A DNA stretch of 15,109 nt from Christensenella sp. UBA3700 (GTDB lineage Bacteria > Bacillota > Clostridia > Christensenellales > UBA3700), in contig DFIJ01000009.1 in NCBI GenBank assembly GCA_002372775.1, positions 1-15,109 on the forward strand. Direction: 5' to 3'. Below, in pieces: positions 1 to 6,704 of the stretch. Under the pieces are notes generated by a model, which was not told where the DNA came from, searched no databases, and worked only from the letters and a program-made list of their open reading frames with translations. Each line of letters begins with the position of its first letter. The stretch's first letter is position 1. The translations under genes were made by a program, and so were the position numbers.

Positions 1-1035
1 GGCGCTGTTATTGTCTACATCCTTCTTGGATGGACAATTATTATTCCACTTGCCGTTACAAAATTCGTTATTAGAACATTCTTTAATCAAAGAGTTACTC
101 CATCTTCAGTTTTATTTCCAGTTGAACACTATAAAGGACTTATAAAGGACTCTAGACGCTTTAAAAGCGGAAGATATAACCTTGCTGGAGGATTTTTCCA
201 TAATGAGCAATATTCCTCTTATAAGGGCCTTATAATCGTTGGACATGGTATTGGTTGTGGAATGGACAACTATTTACTTGTTATAGATTACTTTGCAAGA
301 AAGGGATATTTAGTATTTGCTTATGATATGACAGGATGTTGTGATTCAGAAGGTCCTGGCTTGATTGCGCTTCAAAGAGCTATTATAGATTTAAAGAATG
401 CTATAAACTACGCCCAAAAGCAAGATATAGCACAAGGTTTAAAAACATATGTGTTTGGACATAGCTGGAGTGGTTATGCTGCAGCTGCTGTATTAAATGA
501 TTCAAAGATTTGTAAGAAGTTGACTGCTGTTGCTGCTACTAGTGGTTTTAATAATTTCTGGGACTCAATGAGAGAGCAAGGAATTATGAAAGCAGGAAAG
601 GCAATTGCTTTAGCAAAGCCTGCAACTTATCTTGTTAGTTTGTTAGATTTTGGTAAATATGCTTTATATACAGGTGTAAGAGGTATTAACAAGTTTAAAA
701 AGCCAGTTTTAGTTACTCATAGTAAAGACGATCCAACAGTTCCTTATTACATAAGTATTGCAAGCCATATGGATAAGTGTACAAATCCTAAGGCTGAGGT
801 GAAGGTGTATGAGGATAGAGCTCACTCTATTCATAGAGCAAAATGGGCAGAGGATGCAATTAATGAATCTGTTATTGGAAAGCCTATAATAGATAAACCA
901 AAAGATATGAATGTGTTCCAATATTACATGGAGATTAAGTATCAATATACTACTCCAGATATTGAATTTGCGTTAGATGAAGATTATATGGATATGGTAG
1001 AAGCGTTCTTTGATAAGGCTTCTAAGGAGGAATAG
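1..1035 (+). CDS. Membrane-anchored alpha/beta hydrolase (5' partial)
   Basis: The frame is open from base 1 with no start codon, so the gene begins upstream; the internal ATG at 262 would cut through the fold. Residues of the visible part: 1-27 form a hydrophobic, probably membrane-spanning segment, followed by an alpha/beta hydrolase domain. The oxyanion-type motif GHGIG is near 81-85. The nucleophile elbow GHSWSG has its Ser at 155, the acid is probably D243 or D244 (SKDDPTVPY), and the His is probably H275 (RAHSIH), giving a complete Ser-Asp-His triad. These features fit a serine esterase/peptidase-like hydrolase; the substrate cannot be told. The stop codon is 1 nt before the malQ start, and the malQ ribosome binding site lies inside this gene's last codons, so the two are probably translationally coupled. 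The family call is firm and the specific function unknown. Confidence 0.85.
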   Translation, partial: GAVIVYILLGWTIIIPLAVTKFVIRTFFNQRVTPSSVLFPVEHYKGLIKDSRRFKSGRYNLAGGFFHNEQYSSYKGLIIVGHGIGCGMDNYLLVIDYFARKGYLVFAYDMTGCCDSEGPGLIALQRAIIDLKNAINYAQKQDIAQGLKTYVFGHSWSGYAAAAVLNDSKICKKLTAVAATSGFNNFWDSMREQGIMKAGKAIALAKPATYLVSLLDFGKYALYTGVRGINKFKKPVLVTHSKDDPTVPYYISIASHMDKCTNPKAEVKVYEDRAHSIHRAKWAEDAINESVIGKPIIDKPKDMNVFQYYMEIKYQYTTPDIEFALDEDYMDMVEAFFDKASKEE

Positions 1036-1039
1036 TTTG
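1024..1039 (+). promoter_or_regulatory. malQ SD and TTG start
   Basis: AAGGAGG at 1024-1030 sits within the last codons of the upstream hydrolase, 6 nt before TTG 1037-1039. It decides the malQ start in favour of TTG over the overlapping ATG at 1010, which has no comparable site in front of it. Confidence 0.8.
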
Positions 1040-2536
1040 CTAAAGCGAGCATCAGGTGTTTTATTAAACATTTCATCTTTGCCAAGCGAATTTGGTATTG
1101 GTGGATTCGGAGAAGAGATTTCAAGAGGCTGTCAATTTTTATTAGAGTGTGGATTTAAATACTGGCAAGTATTACCACTAACAACAATCGGAATGGGGAA
1201 TTCTCCTTATTCTGGTAATAGTGCATTTGCTCTAAACAGTCTTTATGTTGATCCAAATAGACTACTAAATGATGGATTTGTAACAGAAGAAGAAAGAAAC
1301 GAGGCAGTGTATGATGGCACTCCTTATGTTGTTGATTATGATGCAGTAAGATTCTTAAAAACAAGATTACTACATAGAGCATATGATAGAAAGAAAGACG
1401 AGATTAATAAAGATCTTGTTAAATATGCGAAAGATAATACTTGGGTTAATGACTATGCATTATATAAAACTCTAAAAGATAAGTTTGAAAACAAGTCATG
1501 GCTTGATTGGCCAAAAGCTTATAAATTCAGAGAAAACATAAACGAGAAGGAATTTATAAAAGAGAATAAGGAAGAATACTTCTATTATGTTTTTGAGCAA
1601 TATGTTTTGAGTTTTCAATGGAATGAATCAAGAAAAACATGTAAGAAAAATGATATAAAGATTATCGGCGACATGCCTATGTACGTTTCTTTAGATAGTG
1701 CGGATGTATGGGCAAATAGAGGAAACTATCAATTGAAAGTTGATGGCACTCCAAAGAAGGTTGCTGGAGTTCCACCAGATTATTTTAGTGAAGATGGTCA
1801 ACTATGGGGTAATCCTTTATATGATTATGCTGCTATGGCAGCTAATGGATATAGATGGTGGATGGAAAGAATAGATAGAATGATGGAAATCTATGATGTT
1901 CTTCGTATCGACCACTTTAGAGCATTTAGTGATTACTGGGCAGTACCAGCTTCAGCTAAAACAGCAAAAGAAGGTAAATGGTGTAAAGGCGTTGGTATAG
2001 AACTATTTGATTTGATATTCAAGAAATATCCAAAAGACAGATTTATAGCAGAGGATCTTGGAATTATTGATAATAGAGTTGTTAAGCTTTTAAAGAAGAC
2101 AGGACTTCCAGGCATGAGAGTTATGCATTTTGGATTTGATGGTAGCAACAACATTCACTTACCAACAAATTATCCAAAGAATTGTATAGGTTATACAGCA
2201 ACTCATGATAACAACACATCACTAGGATGGCTATTTGAACTTGATGAGCATACAAGAGATATGGTTTTAAAGTATATCGGATGCGATAAATCTGTATGGG
2301 GAACAGGTGCATACGATTCTATATCTGTAAAACTTATGATTAAGAAAGTTATGGAATCTGATTGCGTTATCGGCGTTGTTCCACTTCAAGATTTATTTGG
2401 ATTTGGTTCAGATTGTAGAATGAATACTCCTGGTGTTGCTACAGGAAACTGGGAATATAGAGCAACTCAAGATCAATTTGACTCTTGTAGAAAGAATTTC
2501 TTCTTAGAATTAAATAAGGCAACAGGTAGATTCTAA
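1037..2536 (+). CDS. malQ: 4-alpha-glucanotransferase (amylomaltase), GH77
   Basis: This cytoplasmic enzyme transfers alpha-1,4-glucan segments between maltodextrins, in maltose and glycogen metabolism. I start it at TTG 1037, 6 nt after AAGGAGG (1024-1030). That start gives 499 residues and the usual family opening (MLKRASGVLLNISSLPS); the in-frame ATG at 1010 lies inside the hydrolase gene and adds nine atypical residues. GH77 landmarks are present: LRIDHFRAF with the nucleophile Asp at about 292, FIAEDLG with the acid/base Glu at about 339, and YTATHDNNT with the third Asp at about 391. These positions are close to those known for the Thermus enzyme (293, 340, 395). GNSPYSGNSAFA near the N-terminus is also typical. 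The length is normal and no key residue is missing. Its stop overlaps the next ATG by 1 nt. Confidence 0.96.
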   Translation: MLKRASGVLLNISSLPSEFGIGGFGEEISRGCQFLLECGFKYWQVLPLTTIGMGNSPYSGNSAFALNSLYVDPNRLLNDGFVTEEERNEAVYDGTPYVVDYDAVRFLKTRLLHRAYDRKKDEINKDLVKYAKDNTWVNDYALYKTLKDKFENKSWLDWPKAYKFRENINEKEFIKENKEEYFYYVFEQYVLSFQWNESRKTCKKNDIKIIGDMPMYVSLDSADVWANRGNYQLKVDGTPKKVAGVPPDYFSEDGQLWGNPLYDYAAMAANGYRWWMERIDRMMEIYDVLRIDHFRAFSDYWAVPASAKTAKEGKWCKGVGIELFDLIFKKYPKDRFIAEDLGIIDNRVVKLLKKTGLPGMRVMHFGFDGSNNIHLPTNYPKNCIGYTATHDNNTSLGWLFELDEHTRDMVLKYIGCDKSVWGTGAYDSISVKLMIKKVMESDCVIGVVPLQDLFGFGSDCRMNTPGVATGNWEYRATQDQFDSCRKNFFLELNKATGRF

Positions 2537-2958
2537 TGATTATTTATTACGGCTTTGATAAAGATAAATATGATTTTAGGCAAAAGGCTATAGAATCATA
2601 CAACAAAACCAATAATGTAGATGTTGGTAAGCTTTATAAAGACGATTTAGGGAAGCCAAAATTAGAAAAGGCATATATTTCTATAGCTGACACAAAGAAT
2701 CTTTGTGTTGTGGCTATATCGAGCCAAGAAGTAGGAATAGATGTAGAGAAAAAAGATAGAGTTTCAAAGATTAAGATGTCTATAAAACAGTGGACAGAAC
2801 TTGAGGCATATTCAAAATGGACAGGGCAAGGCGTAAAAGGTCCAAGAGATATGGAAAAGCCTTTTCCAAAAGACGATATTTATAGCGTAGATATTTTAGA
2901 AGACTACTATATAACAGTTTGCTCAAAAGATAGGGATTTTACCACGTACCTTCTTTAG
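2536..2958 (+). CDS. Short Sfp-type 4'-phosphopantetheinyl transferase-like protein
   Basis: It probably moves phosphopantetheine from coenzyme A onto the Ser of a carrier protein. The evidence is the Sfp-family core: VGIDVEK with the Mg-binding D69 and E71, then W86-T-E-L-E-A-Y-S-K94 with E90 and K94 in the places of the catalytic Glu and Lys of Sfp (E151, K155), and GQG after it. LGKPKL at 38-43 matches the usual GKPxL segment. Two things are odd. At 140 residues it is much shorter than Sfp (about 220), because the N-terminal half is reduced. The Ser-His-Ser motif normally just before the core reads SIAD here, so the His that contacts CoA is absent. The next gene is acpP, a plausible substrate, but a promoter separates the two. 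The 1-nt overlap with malQ implies co-transcription with it. A degenerate, inactive member is possible. Confidence 0.75.
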   Translation: MIIYYGFDKDKYDFRQKAIESYNKTNNVDVGKLYKDDLGKPKLEKAYISIADTKNLCVVAISSQEVGIDVEKKDRVSKIKMSIKQWTELEAYSKWTGQGVKGPRDMEKPFPKDDIYSVDILEDYYITVCSKDRDFTTYLL

Positions 2959-2959
2959 G

Positions 2960-2988
2960 TTGCAAAATTAAAACAAAAATACTAATAT
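2960..2988 (+). promoter_or_regulatory. Predicted sigma-A promoter of acpP
   Basis: TTGCAA (2960-2965), a 17-nt spacer and TAATAT (2983-2988). This would let acpP be transcribed independently of the malQ operon, as expected for an abundant housekeeping protein. Prediction from consensus only. Confidence 0.6.
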
Positions 2989-3015
2989 AGTAGTGTCATA
3001 AAGGAGGAATTACAC

Positions 3016-3255
3016 ATGGAAAAAAGTGCAATTTTAGAAAAGTTAAAGGAAATCATTCATGAACAACTTGGTTCTGAAGTAAACAATGTAACAGAAGCTA
3101 CAACTCTTGCTGAAGACTTACAAGCTGATTCTTTAGATAAAGTAGAAATGATTATGGCCGCAGAAGATGAATTTGGTATTGAAATTGATGACGACTCTGC
3201 AATGGCTTTTGAAACTGTTGGAAATGTAGTTGATTACATTGCCGCTAAAGTTTAA
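3016..3255 (+). CDS. acpP: Acyl carrier protein
   Basis: This small acidic cytoplasmic protein carries growing acyl chains on phosphopantetheine during fatty acid synthesis. It has 79 residues, normal for the family. The attachment motif ADSLD has its Ser at 39, followed by the expected helix (KVEMIMAAEDEFGIEI) and the final helix VGNVVDYI. AAGGAGG at 3001-3007 lies 8 nt before the ATG. It has its own promoter and is closed by a strong terminator, so it is monocistronic. The expected fab genes are not adjacent. Instead its neighbour is a phosphopantetheinyl transferase-like gene, so this could be a specialised carrier protein rather than the housekeeping one, although the sequence looks like ordinary AcpP. 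Confidence 0.95.
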   Translation: MEKSAILEKLKEIIHEQLGSEVNNVTEATTLAEDLQADSLDKVEMIMAAEDEFGIEIDDDSAMAFETVGNVVDYIAAKV

Positions 3256-3276
3256 TTGGATTTAGTTATGAATAGT

Positions 3277-3307
3277 AAAAGAGCTAGCATCGCTGCTAGC
3301 TCTTTTT
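3277..3307. terminator. Bidirectional intrinsic terminator between convergent genes
   Basis: A perfect 12-bp inverted repeat (3277-3288 with 3295-3306) around a 6-nt loop, followed by a T-run on the + strand (3303-3307). The four As opening the left arm give a T-run on the - strand. It ends acpP on one side and the beta-helix protein gene (stop at 3312-3314) on the other. Confidence 0.9.
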
Positions 3308-3311
3308 GTTA

Positions 3312-5498
3312 TTATGCTTGTTTCTTTTTCTTTTTAGTTACAATAAATGCTGCCGCAGCAATTGCACCAATTAATACGATTCCGCCAGCAACGCTTAAAC
3401 CTATAATTAATCCTAGATTCTTTTCTTCTTCAAAGTAACTAGGCTTTGCATTATCTCTTTCAGTAATTGTTGCCATATATTCAGCACTAACACCAGCGTT
3501 ATTTTTAACGGATAAAGCCTCATCATTCCAATTTCCATCAGTTACAACAACAAGGTTTTCACATACTGTTCCTGGCTCTATATTTGGCTCTGTTGACCAT
3601 CTAGCTGATGTTGAATAATTGTTTCTCCATGTATTATGACCTTTTCTTCCCCAATCGCCACAGTCAATACATGCAAGACGTGGATCAATATCTATAACGT
3701 TTCTTTCTCCTAATACATTCTTAGTGCCTTCATCTGCGTGTATACCACGAACTTTATCTACATGGCTTGATTCTGTTCCAACATTCTTTATGTAGTTTTC
3801 GCTAATAACAGTTCCTGGCATATCTCCTAGTGTATATATAGCGCCTGCATCGTTAAGTACAGTTAAAGTGTTTAGGAACTTGTTATAGCAAATTGAATTG
3901 TCGTGGCAAGTTGCGTATCCTTCTCCTGGTACTACTGAATCTGGATCACCGTTCATATTCCACCAGCCCCATCCAATACTGATACCAGCATAAGGTGTTT
4001 CTTGAACGGTGTTATGTTCGAATTTAGAATTATTCATTGTGTATATAACAATGCCAGGGTCTCCGTAAAAATGTTGACTTGTATAGCTAAATTGATTGTT
4101 TTCAATATCTATGTTTGTACAAGCAGCTTCTACATTTACATCATATTTTTCTTTGTCTGAGTGATTACCTTTGTCGCTATCTTTATCTCCAATATACATA
4201 TGTTGTGGATGTCCAACGATAAGGGCAGCTCCAGCTGTATCGTATATTGAATTACCAACAAGTGTTGTGTTAGAAACGGCGTTGATTAAATCTAATCCGT
4301 CATTACCTGTATGACAGATAGAGCAATTGCTAATTGTAATATTAGTAGCACTTGTAACAGAGAATGCACATGGAGCTAAATCATAAGCTCTATAGATATA
4401 TTCATGCCATTGCCATTCTGCATATGCTGTTAGGGCAGCGGCAGCTTGGTTTGTTGTTCTACCATGTGAGCCACCAACTTCATGTAGATTCCAATCTGTA
4501 TAAGCAAATGTTAATCCATCAAATGTAAGATTCTTAACAAGATTGTCGTTGTCCTCTCCTTCAATAGAAACTATATTCTCAAGATTAGGAACAACAATAT
4601 CCGCGGTATTTAAATCTTCGCCTTCTCTTGGGTAATAATATAATTTGTGAGTTGTTTTATCAAAATAGAATTCTCCTGGTTCATCTAACCATTCAAATAC
4701 ATTGTAGATATAAGTATCTGGTGTGTTGAAGGTGTACTCATTTCCCCAACGAACAGTTTGTGCTATAGCGCCATATGGCATTTGGAAATATGCCATGATA
4801 TAAACAGCATTTTCCTCAAAATGGTCTACACAAACAGTATTAGTATTCCAAGTTGATCTTGTAACAAGTTCAATATCGTCTTGGTTTCTAGTATTTAATA
4901 AAATGTTATCTTCATCATACTCTAAATAAACGCCAGCACGCTCAGCACCATCGGCCCAAGCCCAATCGTATTCGCCTTCAGTTACTTCGTATGAACCAAA
5001 AGCTCCACAGCCTCTTATAGTATTGCAAGTCATATAGCAGCGCTTGCCATTTACATATAAAGAACGAAGTTTTTTATTTCTATCTAGAGTAGTACTATAT
5101 ATACCATTACCTTCGCTAGTCCATTTAGATGTAATGTGCTTGCCTCCACTAAGAACAGGGTGTGCACCTTGAGCAGCTTTGTATGTAATAGTAGAATTTT
5201 GTTTGAAGTCATTTATACCAAATACTAAAGATTCATTTAATTCATATATGCCATCAGCAATAATAACATTGATGTTTTTATTATTAGACAATGTTTTAAC
5301 ATAATCTTTTGCTTCTTTAATTGTTTTAAATGGGCTATCTATACTTCCATCTCCAGATTTCTTTACAGCGCCATTAACATAAATGTTAAGAGAATTATCT
5401 TCCGCATTTACTATATCTGTTGTAAAGGATAGGGAAGCGATAGTAATTAGAATAAACAGAAAAGCTATAACAAAGTATAGTTTGTTAGTTTTAGTCAT
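3312..5498 (-). CDS. Secreted, membrane-anchored right-handed beta-helix protein, glycoside hydrolase-like
   Basis: 728 residues. An N-terminal signal peptide is clear (hydrophobic 7-24, likely cleavage after VNA at 32). The exported part opens with the pattern of large parallel beta-helix carbohydrate-active proteins: IYVNGAVKKSGDGSIDSPFKTI, then VIIADGIYEL and PVLSGGKHITSKW. Repeated short strands with Asn ladders follow (NITISNCSI, NTTLVGNSIY, NIDIENNQF, VISENYIKNV) at about 330-620, and AGAIYTLGDMPGTVI near 560. This layout resembles GH141-type proteins and related beta-helix hydrolases; the family number and the substrate are inferred. The C-terminus is a hydrophobic helix (about 696-721) followed by a Lys-rich tail, so the enzyme should stay on the outer face of the membrane. 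GGAGG lies shortly before the ATG, and the gene has its own promoter. It probably acts on plant or host glycans. Confidence 0.75.
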   Translation of the reverse strand: MTKTNKLYFVIAFLFILITIASLSFTTDIVNAEDNSLNIYVNGAVKKSGDGSIDSPFKTIKEAKDYVKTLSNNKNINVIIADGIYELNESLVFGINDFKQNSTITYKAAQGAHPVLSGGKHITSKWTSEGNGIYSTTLDRNKKLRSLYVNGKRCYMTCNTIRGCGAFGSYEVTEGEYDWAWADGAERAGVYLEYDEDNILLNTRNQDDIELVTRSTWNTNTVCVDHFEENAVYIMAYFQMPYGAIAQTVRWGNEYTFNTPDTYIYNVFEWLDEPGEFYFDKTTHKLYYYPREGEDLNTADIVVPNLENIVSIEGEDNDNLVKNLTFDGLTFAYTDWNLHEVGGSHGRTTNQAAAALTAYAEWQWHEYIYRAYDLAPCAFSVTSATNITISNCSICHTGNDGLDLINAVSNTTLVGNSIYDTAGAALIVGHPQHMYIGDKDSDKGNHSDKEKYDVNVEAACTNIDIENNQFSYTSQHFYGDPGIVIYTMNNSKFEHNTVQETPYAGISIGWGWWNMNGDPDSVVPGEGYATCHDNSICYNKFLNTLTVLNDAGAIYTLGDMPGTVISENYIKNVGTESSHVDKVRGIHADEGTKNVLGERNVIDIDPRLACIDCGDWGRKGHNTWRNNYSTSARWSTEPNIEPGTVCENLVVVTDGNWNDEALSVKNNAGVSAEYMATITERDNAKPSYFEEEKNLGLIIGLSVAGGIVLIGAIAAAAFIVTKKKKKQA

Positions 5499-5520
5499 AA
5501 ATAACCTCCAAGCATTTTAC

Positions 5521-5550
5521 ATTATAAAATGGCCTATGTGTCTATTTCAA
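5521..5550 (-). promoter_or_regulatory. Predicted promoter of the beta-helix protein gene
   Basis: Read on the - strand: TTGAAA (5550-5545), an 18-nt spacer and TATAAT (5526-5521), starting just after the stop codon of the upstream HAD gene. There is no terminator in this 57-nt gap, so read-through from the upstream operon may add to it. Confidence 0.65.
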
Positions 5551-5555
5551 GGGAG

Positions 5556-6032
5556 TTAGTCAAGAAATTCAGAAACATGGTGAGCCATAAATGGGAAAAT
5601 AGAATTAGTTGCCTTGATGATCTCATGTCTATCTTCTATTAGATAGTACTTTTCAAAGCCTGTAAGCCTTTGAATTAATTCAACTTTAGCAAATCTCTTA
5701 TTTTCTTTAGTGTAGTTTTCTTCTTCAAATATAATTACATGGATATTTTCTAGTTTTATGAAAGGAAGGAACTGACTCACCCACTTAATTTTTTCTTCCT
5801 TTTGAGATGGAATCTCGCAACTAGATAATATTCCAATTTCAATGTTTTTGTTTTGTCTTAATTCATCTATTGATTTTAAAACGCTATATATTGGTCTTTT
5901 CTCAAGATATACTCCAGGAACATGAGCTTTAATCTTTGGATCTTCAAATAAATTAAACTCGGCAACTACGCCGTCCATGTCAAATAAGACTAAGGTATGC
6001 TTTGTTTCTTCTTTTAAGTACTCAGGAACCAT
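5556..6032 (-). CDS. HAD-superfamily 5'(3')-deoxyribonucleotidase-like phosphatase
   Basis: A 158-residue probable cytoplasmic phosphohydrolase. The HAD nucleophile motif is FDMDGVVAEF, with D18 the nucleophile and D20 the acid/base; the DMDGVxAxF form is typical of the 5'(3')-deoxyribonucleotidase group. Motif II is probably ILSSC (S70), K117 (RFAKVEL) is the likely motif III Lys, and motif IV is YLIEDRHEI (E133, D134). It is shorter than many relatives because the cap region is small. The start is supported by AGAGG about 7 nt upstream, and its ATG overlaps the stop of the preceding gene by 1 nt, so it is coupled to the dehydrogenase-like protein. A role in nucleotide salvage or house-cleaning is possible, but nothing nearby confirms a substrate. 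Confidence 0.75.
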   Translation of the reverse strand: MVPEYLKEETKHTLVLFDMDGVVAEFNLFEDPKIKAHVPGVYLEKRPIYSVLKSIDELRQNKNIEIGILSSCEIPSQKEEKIKWVSQFLPFIKLENIHVIIFEEENYTKENKRFAKVELIQRLTGFEKYYLIEDRHEIIKATNSIFPFMAHHVSEFLD

Positions 6033-6703
6033 TATTTAACCTCTAATGTTAGATAAGATCTACCAGATGATACATTGCTAACAATTTTATATCCATCATG
6101 AAGAGCTAAAACTAGGGCAATTTCTTTAAAATATGGATCTACTAGAATAAGATTATTGTGAACAGTATATGCTTCATGAGTCACTATAAATATAGGTAGC
6201 GATACATGAATCATAGATTCGTATTGATAATCTGGAGCAATATCTTCTATTATTCTTGTCCATAAATAACTTGAAGAATATCTCGTAGCATAATGTAATT
6301 CTATAATGTTTAAATGCTTTTCTTCTGCAAGTTCAAAAGCAGTTCTTGCAACTTTCTCAACATCTAAAGAGCTATGTCTTAAGAAGTCCGTTTCTGTATG
6401 TCCTGCATTTGTTGTAGAACTTTGAGATATTGAATTAAATATATTCTCACTAACCATATAAAGAGTTTCATCGCCTCTTTGCAAAGTTAAAGTGTTTGAA
6501 TACAGTGAATTATCTGTTAGGATTTGAGCAAGGATTGCCTTGTTTGTTTGATGGTCGATAATAATCTTATCTACTTCTTTATCTAATTTGAAATATTCTT
6601 GTTCTAATTCGATTTTATAAAAGTATCCTTGATCAGATGGTGAAAGAGATTTTTTACTGTTTTCTAGAAATTGATCATTAGTTGAAATAAAAGCAATCTT
6701 CAT
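6032..6703 (-). CDS. Degenerate isopropylmalate/isocitrate dehydrogenase-like protein, probably non-catalytic
   Basis: 223 residues from ATG 6703, 1 nt after the upstream stop; a longer frame would run back into the upstream gene. By eye it follows the beta-decarboxylating dehydrogenase fold in order: LYSN (67-70) for LYANxRP; ETLYMVSEN (79-87) for the LVIVREN strand; VEKVARTAFELAEEKH (115-130) for the ERIARxAFExA helix; then W148 and DYQYESM (158-164) for the segment ending in YPDVxLEH; and YFKEIALVLAL (191-201) for the FGDILSDLA helix. The catalytic Lys of VDKANVL is Tyr138, the IPMDH metal-binding Asp positions read S168, E194 and V198, and the Arg of VREN is Ser. The N-terminal GDGIGPE loop and the C-terminal part are missing (usual length 330-360). 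I infer a pseudoenzyme or binding protein. It sits between a surface protein and a HAD phosphatase. The alignment is mine and unscored. Confidence 0.6.
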   Translation of the reverse strand: MKIAFISTNDQFLENSKKSLSPSDQGYFYKIELEQEYFKLDKEVDKIIIDHQTNKAILAQILTDNSLYSNTLTLQRGDETLYMVSENIFNSISQSSTTNAGHTETDFLRHSSLDVEKVARTAFELAEEKHLNIIELHYATRYSSSYLWTRIIEDIAPDYQYESMIHVSLPIFIVTHEAYTVHNNLILVDPYFKEIALVLALHDGYKIVSNVSSGRSYLTLEVK

Positions 6704-6704
6704 A

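Noticed and set aside
3256..3438. 60-residue frame after acpP on the + strand
   Set aside because: It spans the terminator and then reads antisense through the tail of the beta-helix gene.
6032..6703. Functional leuB or icd
   Set aside because: The catalytic Lys, metal-binding Asp residues and nucleotide loop are missing and the protein is too short; only the fold family is kept.
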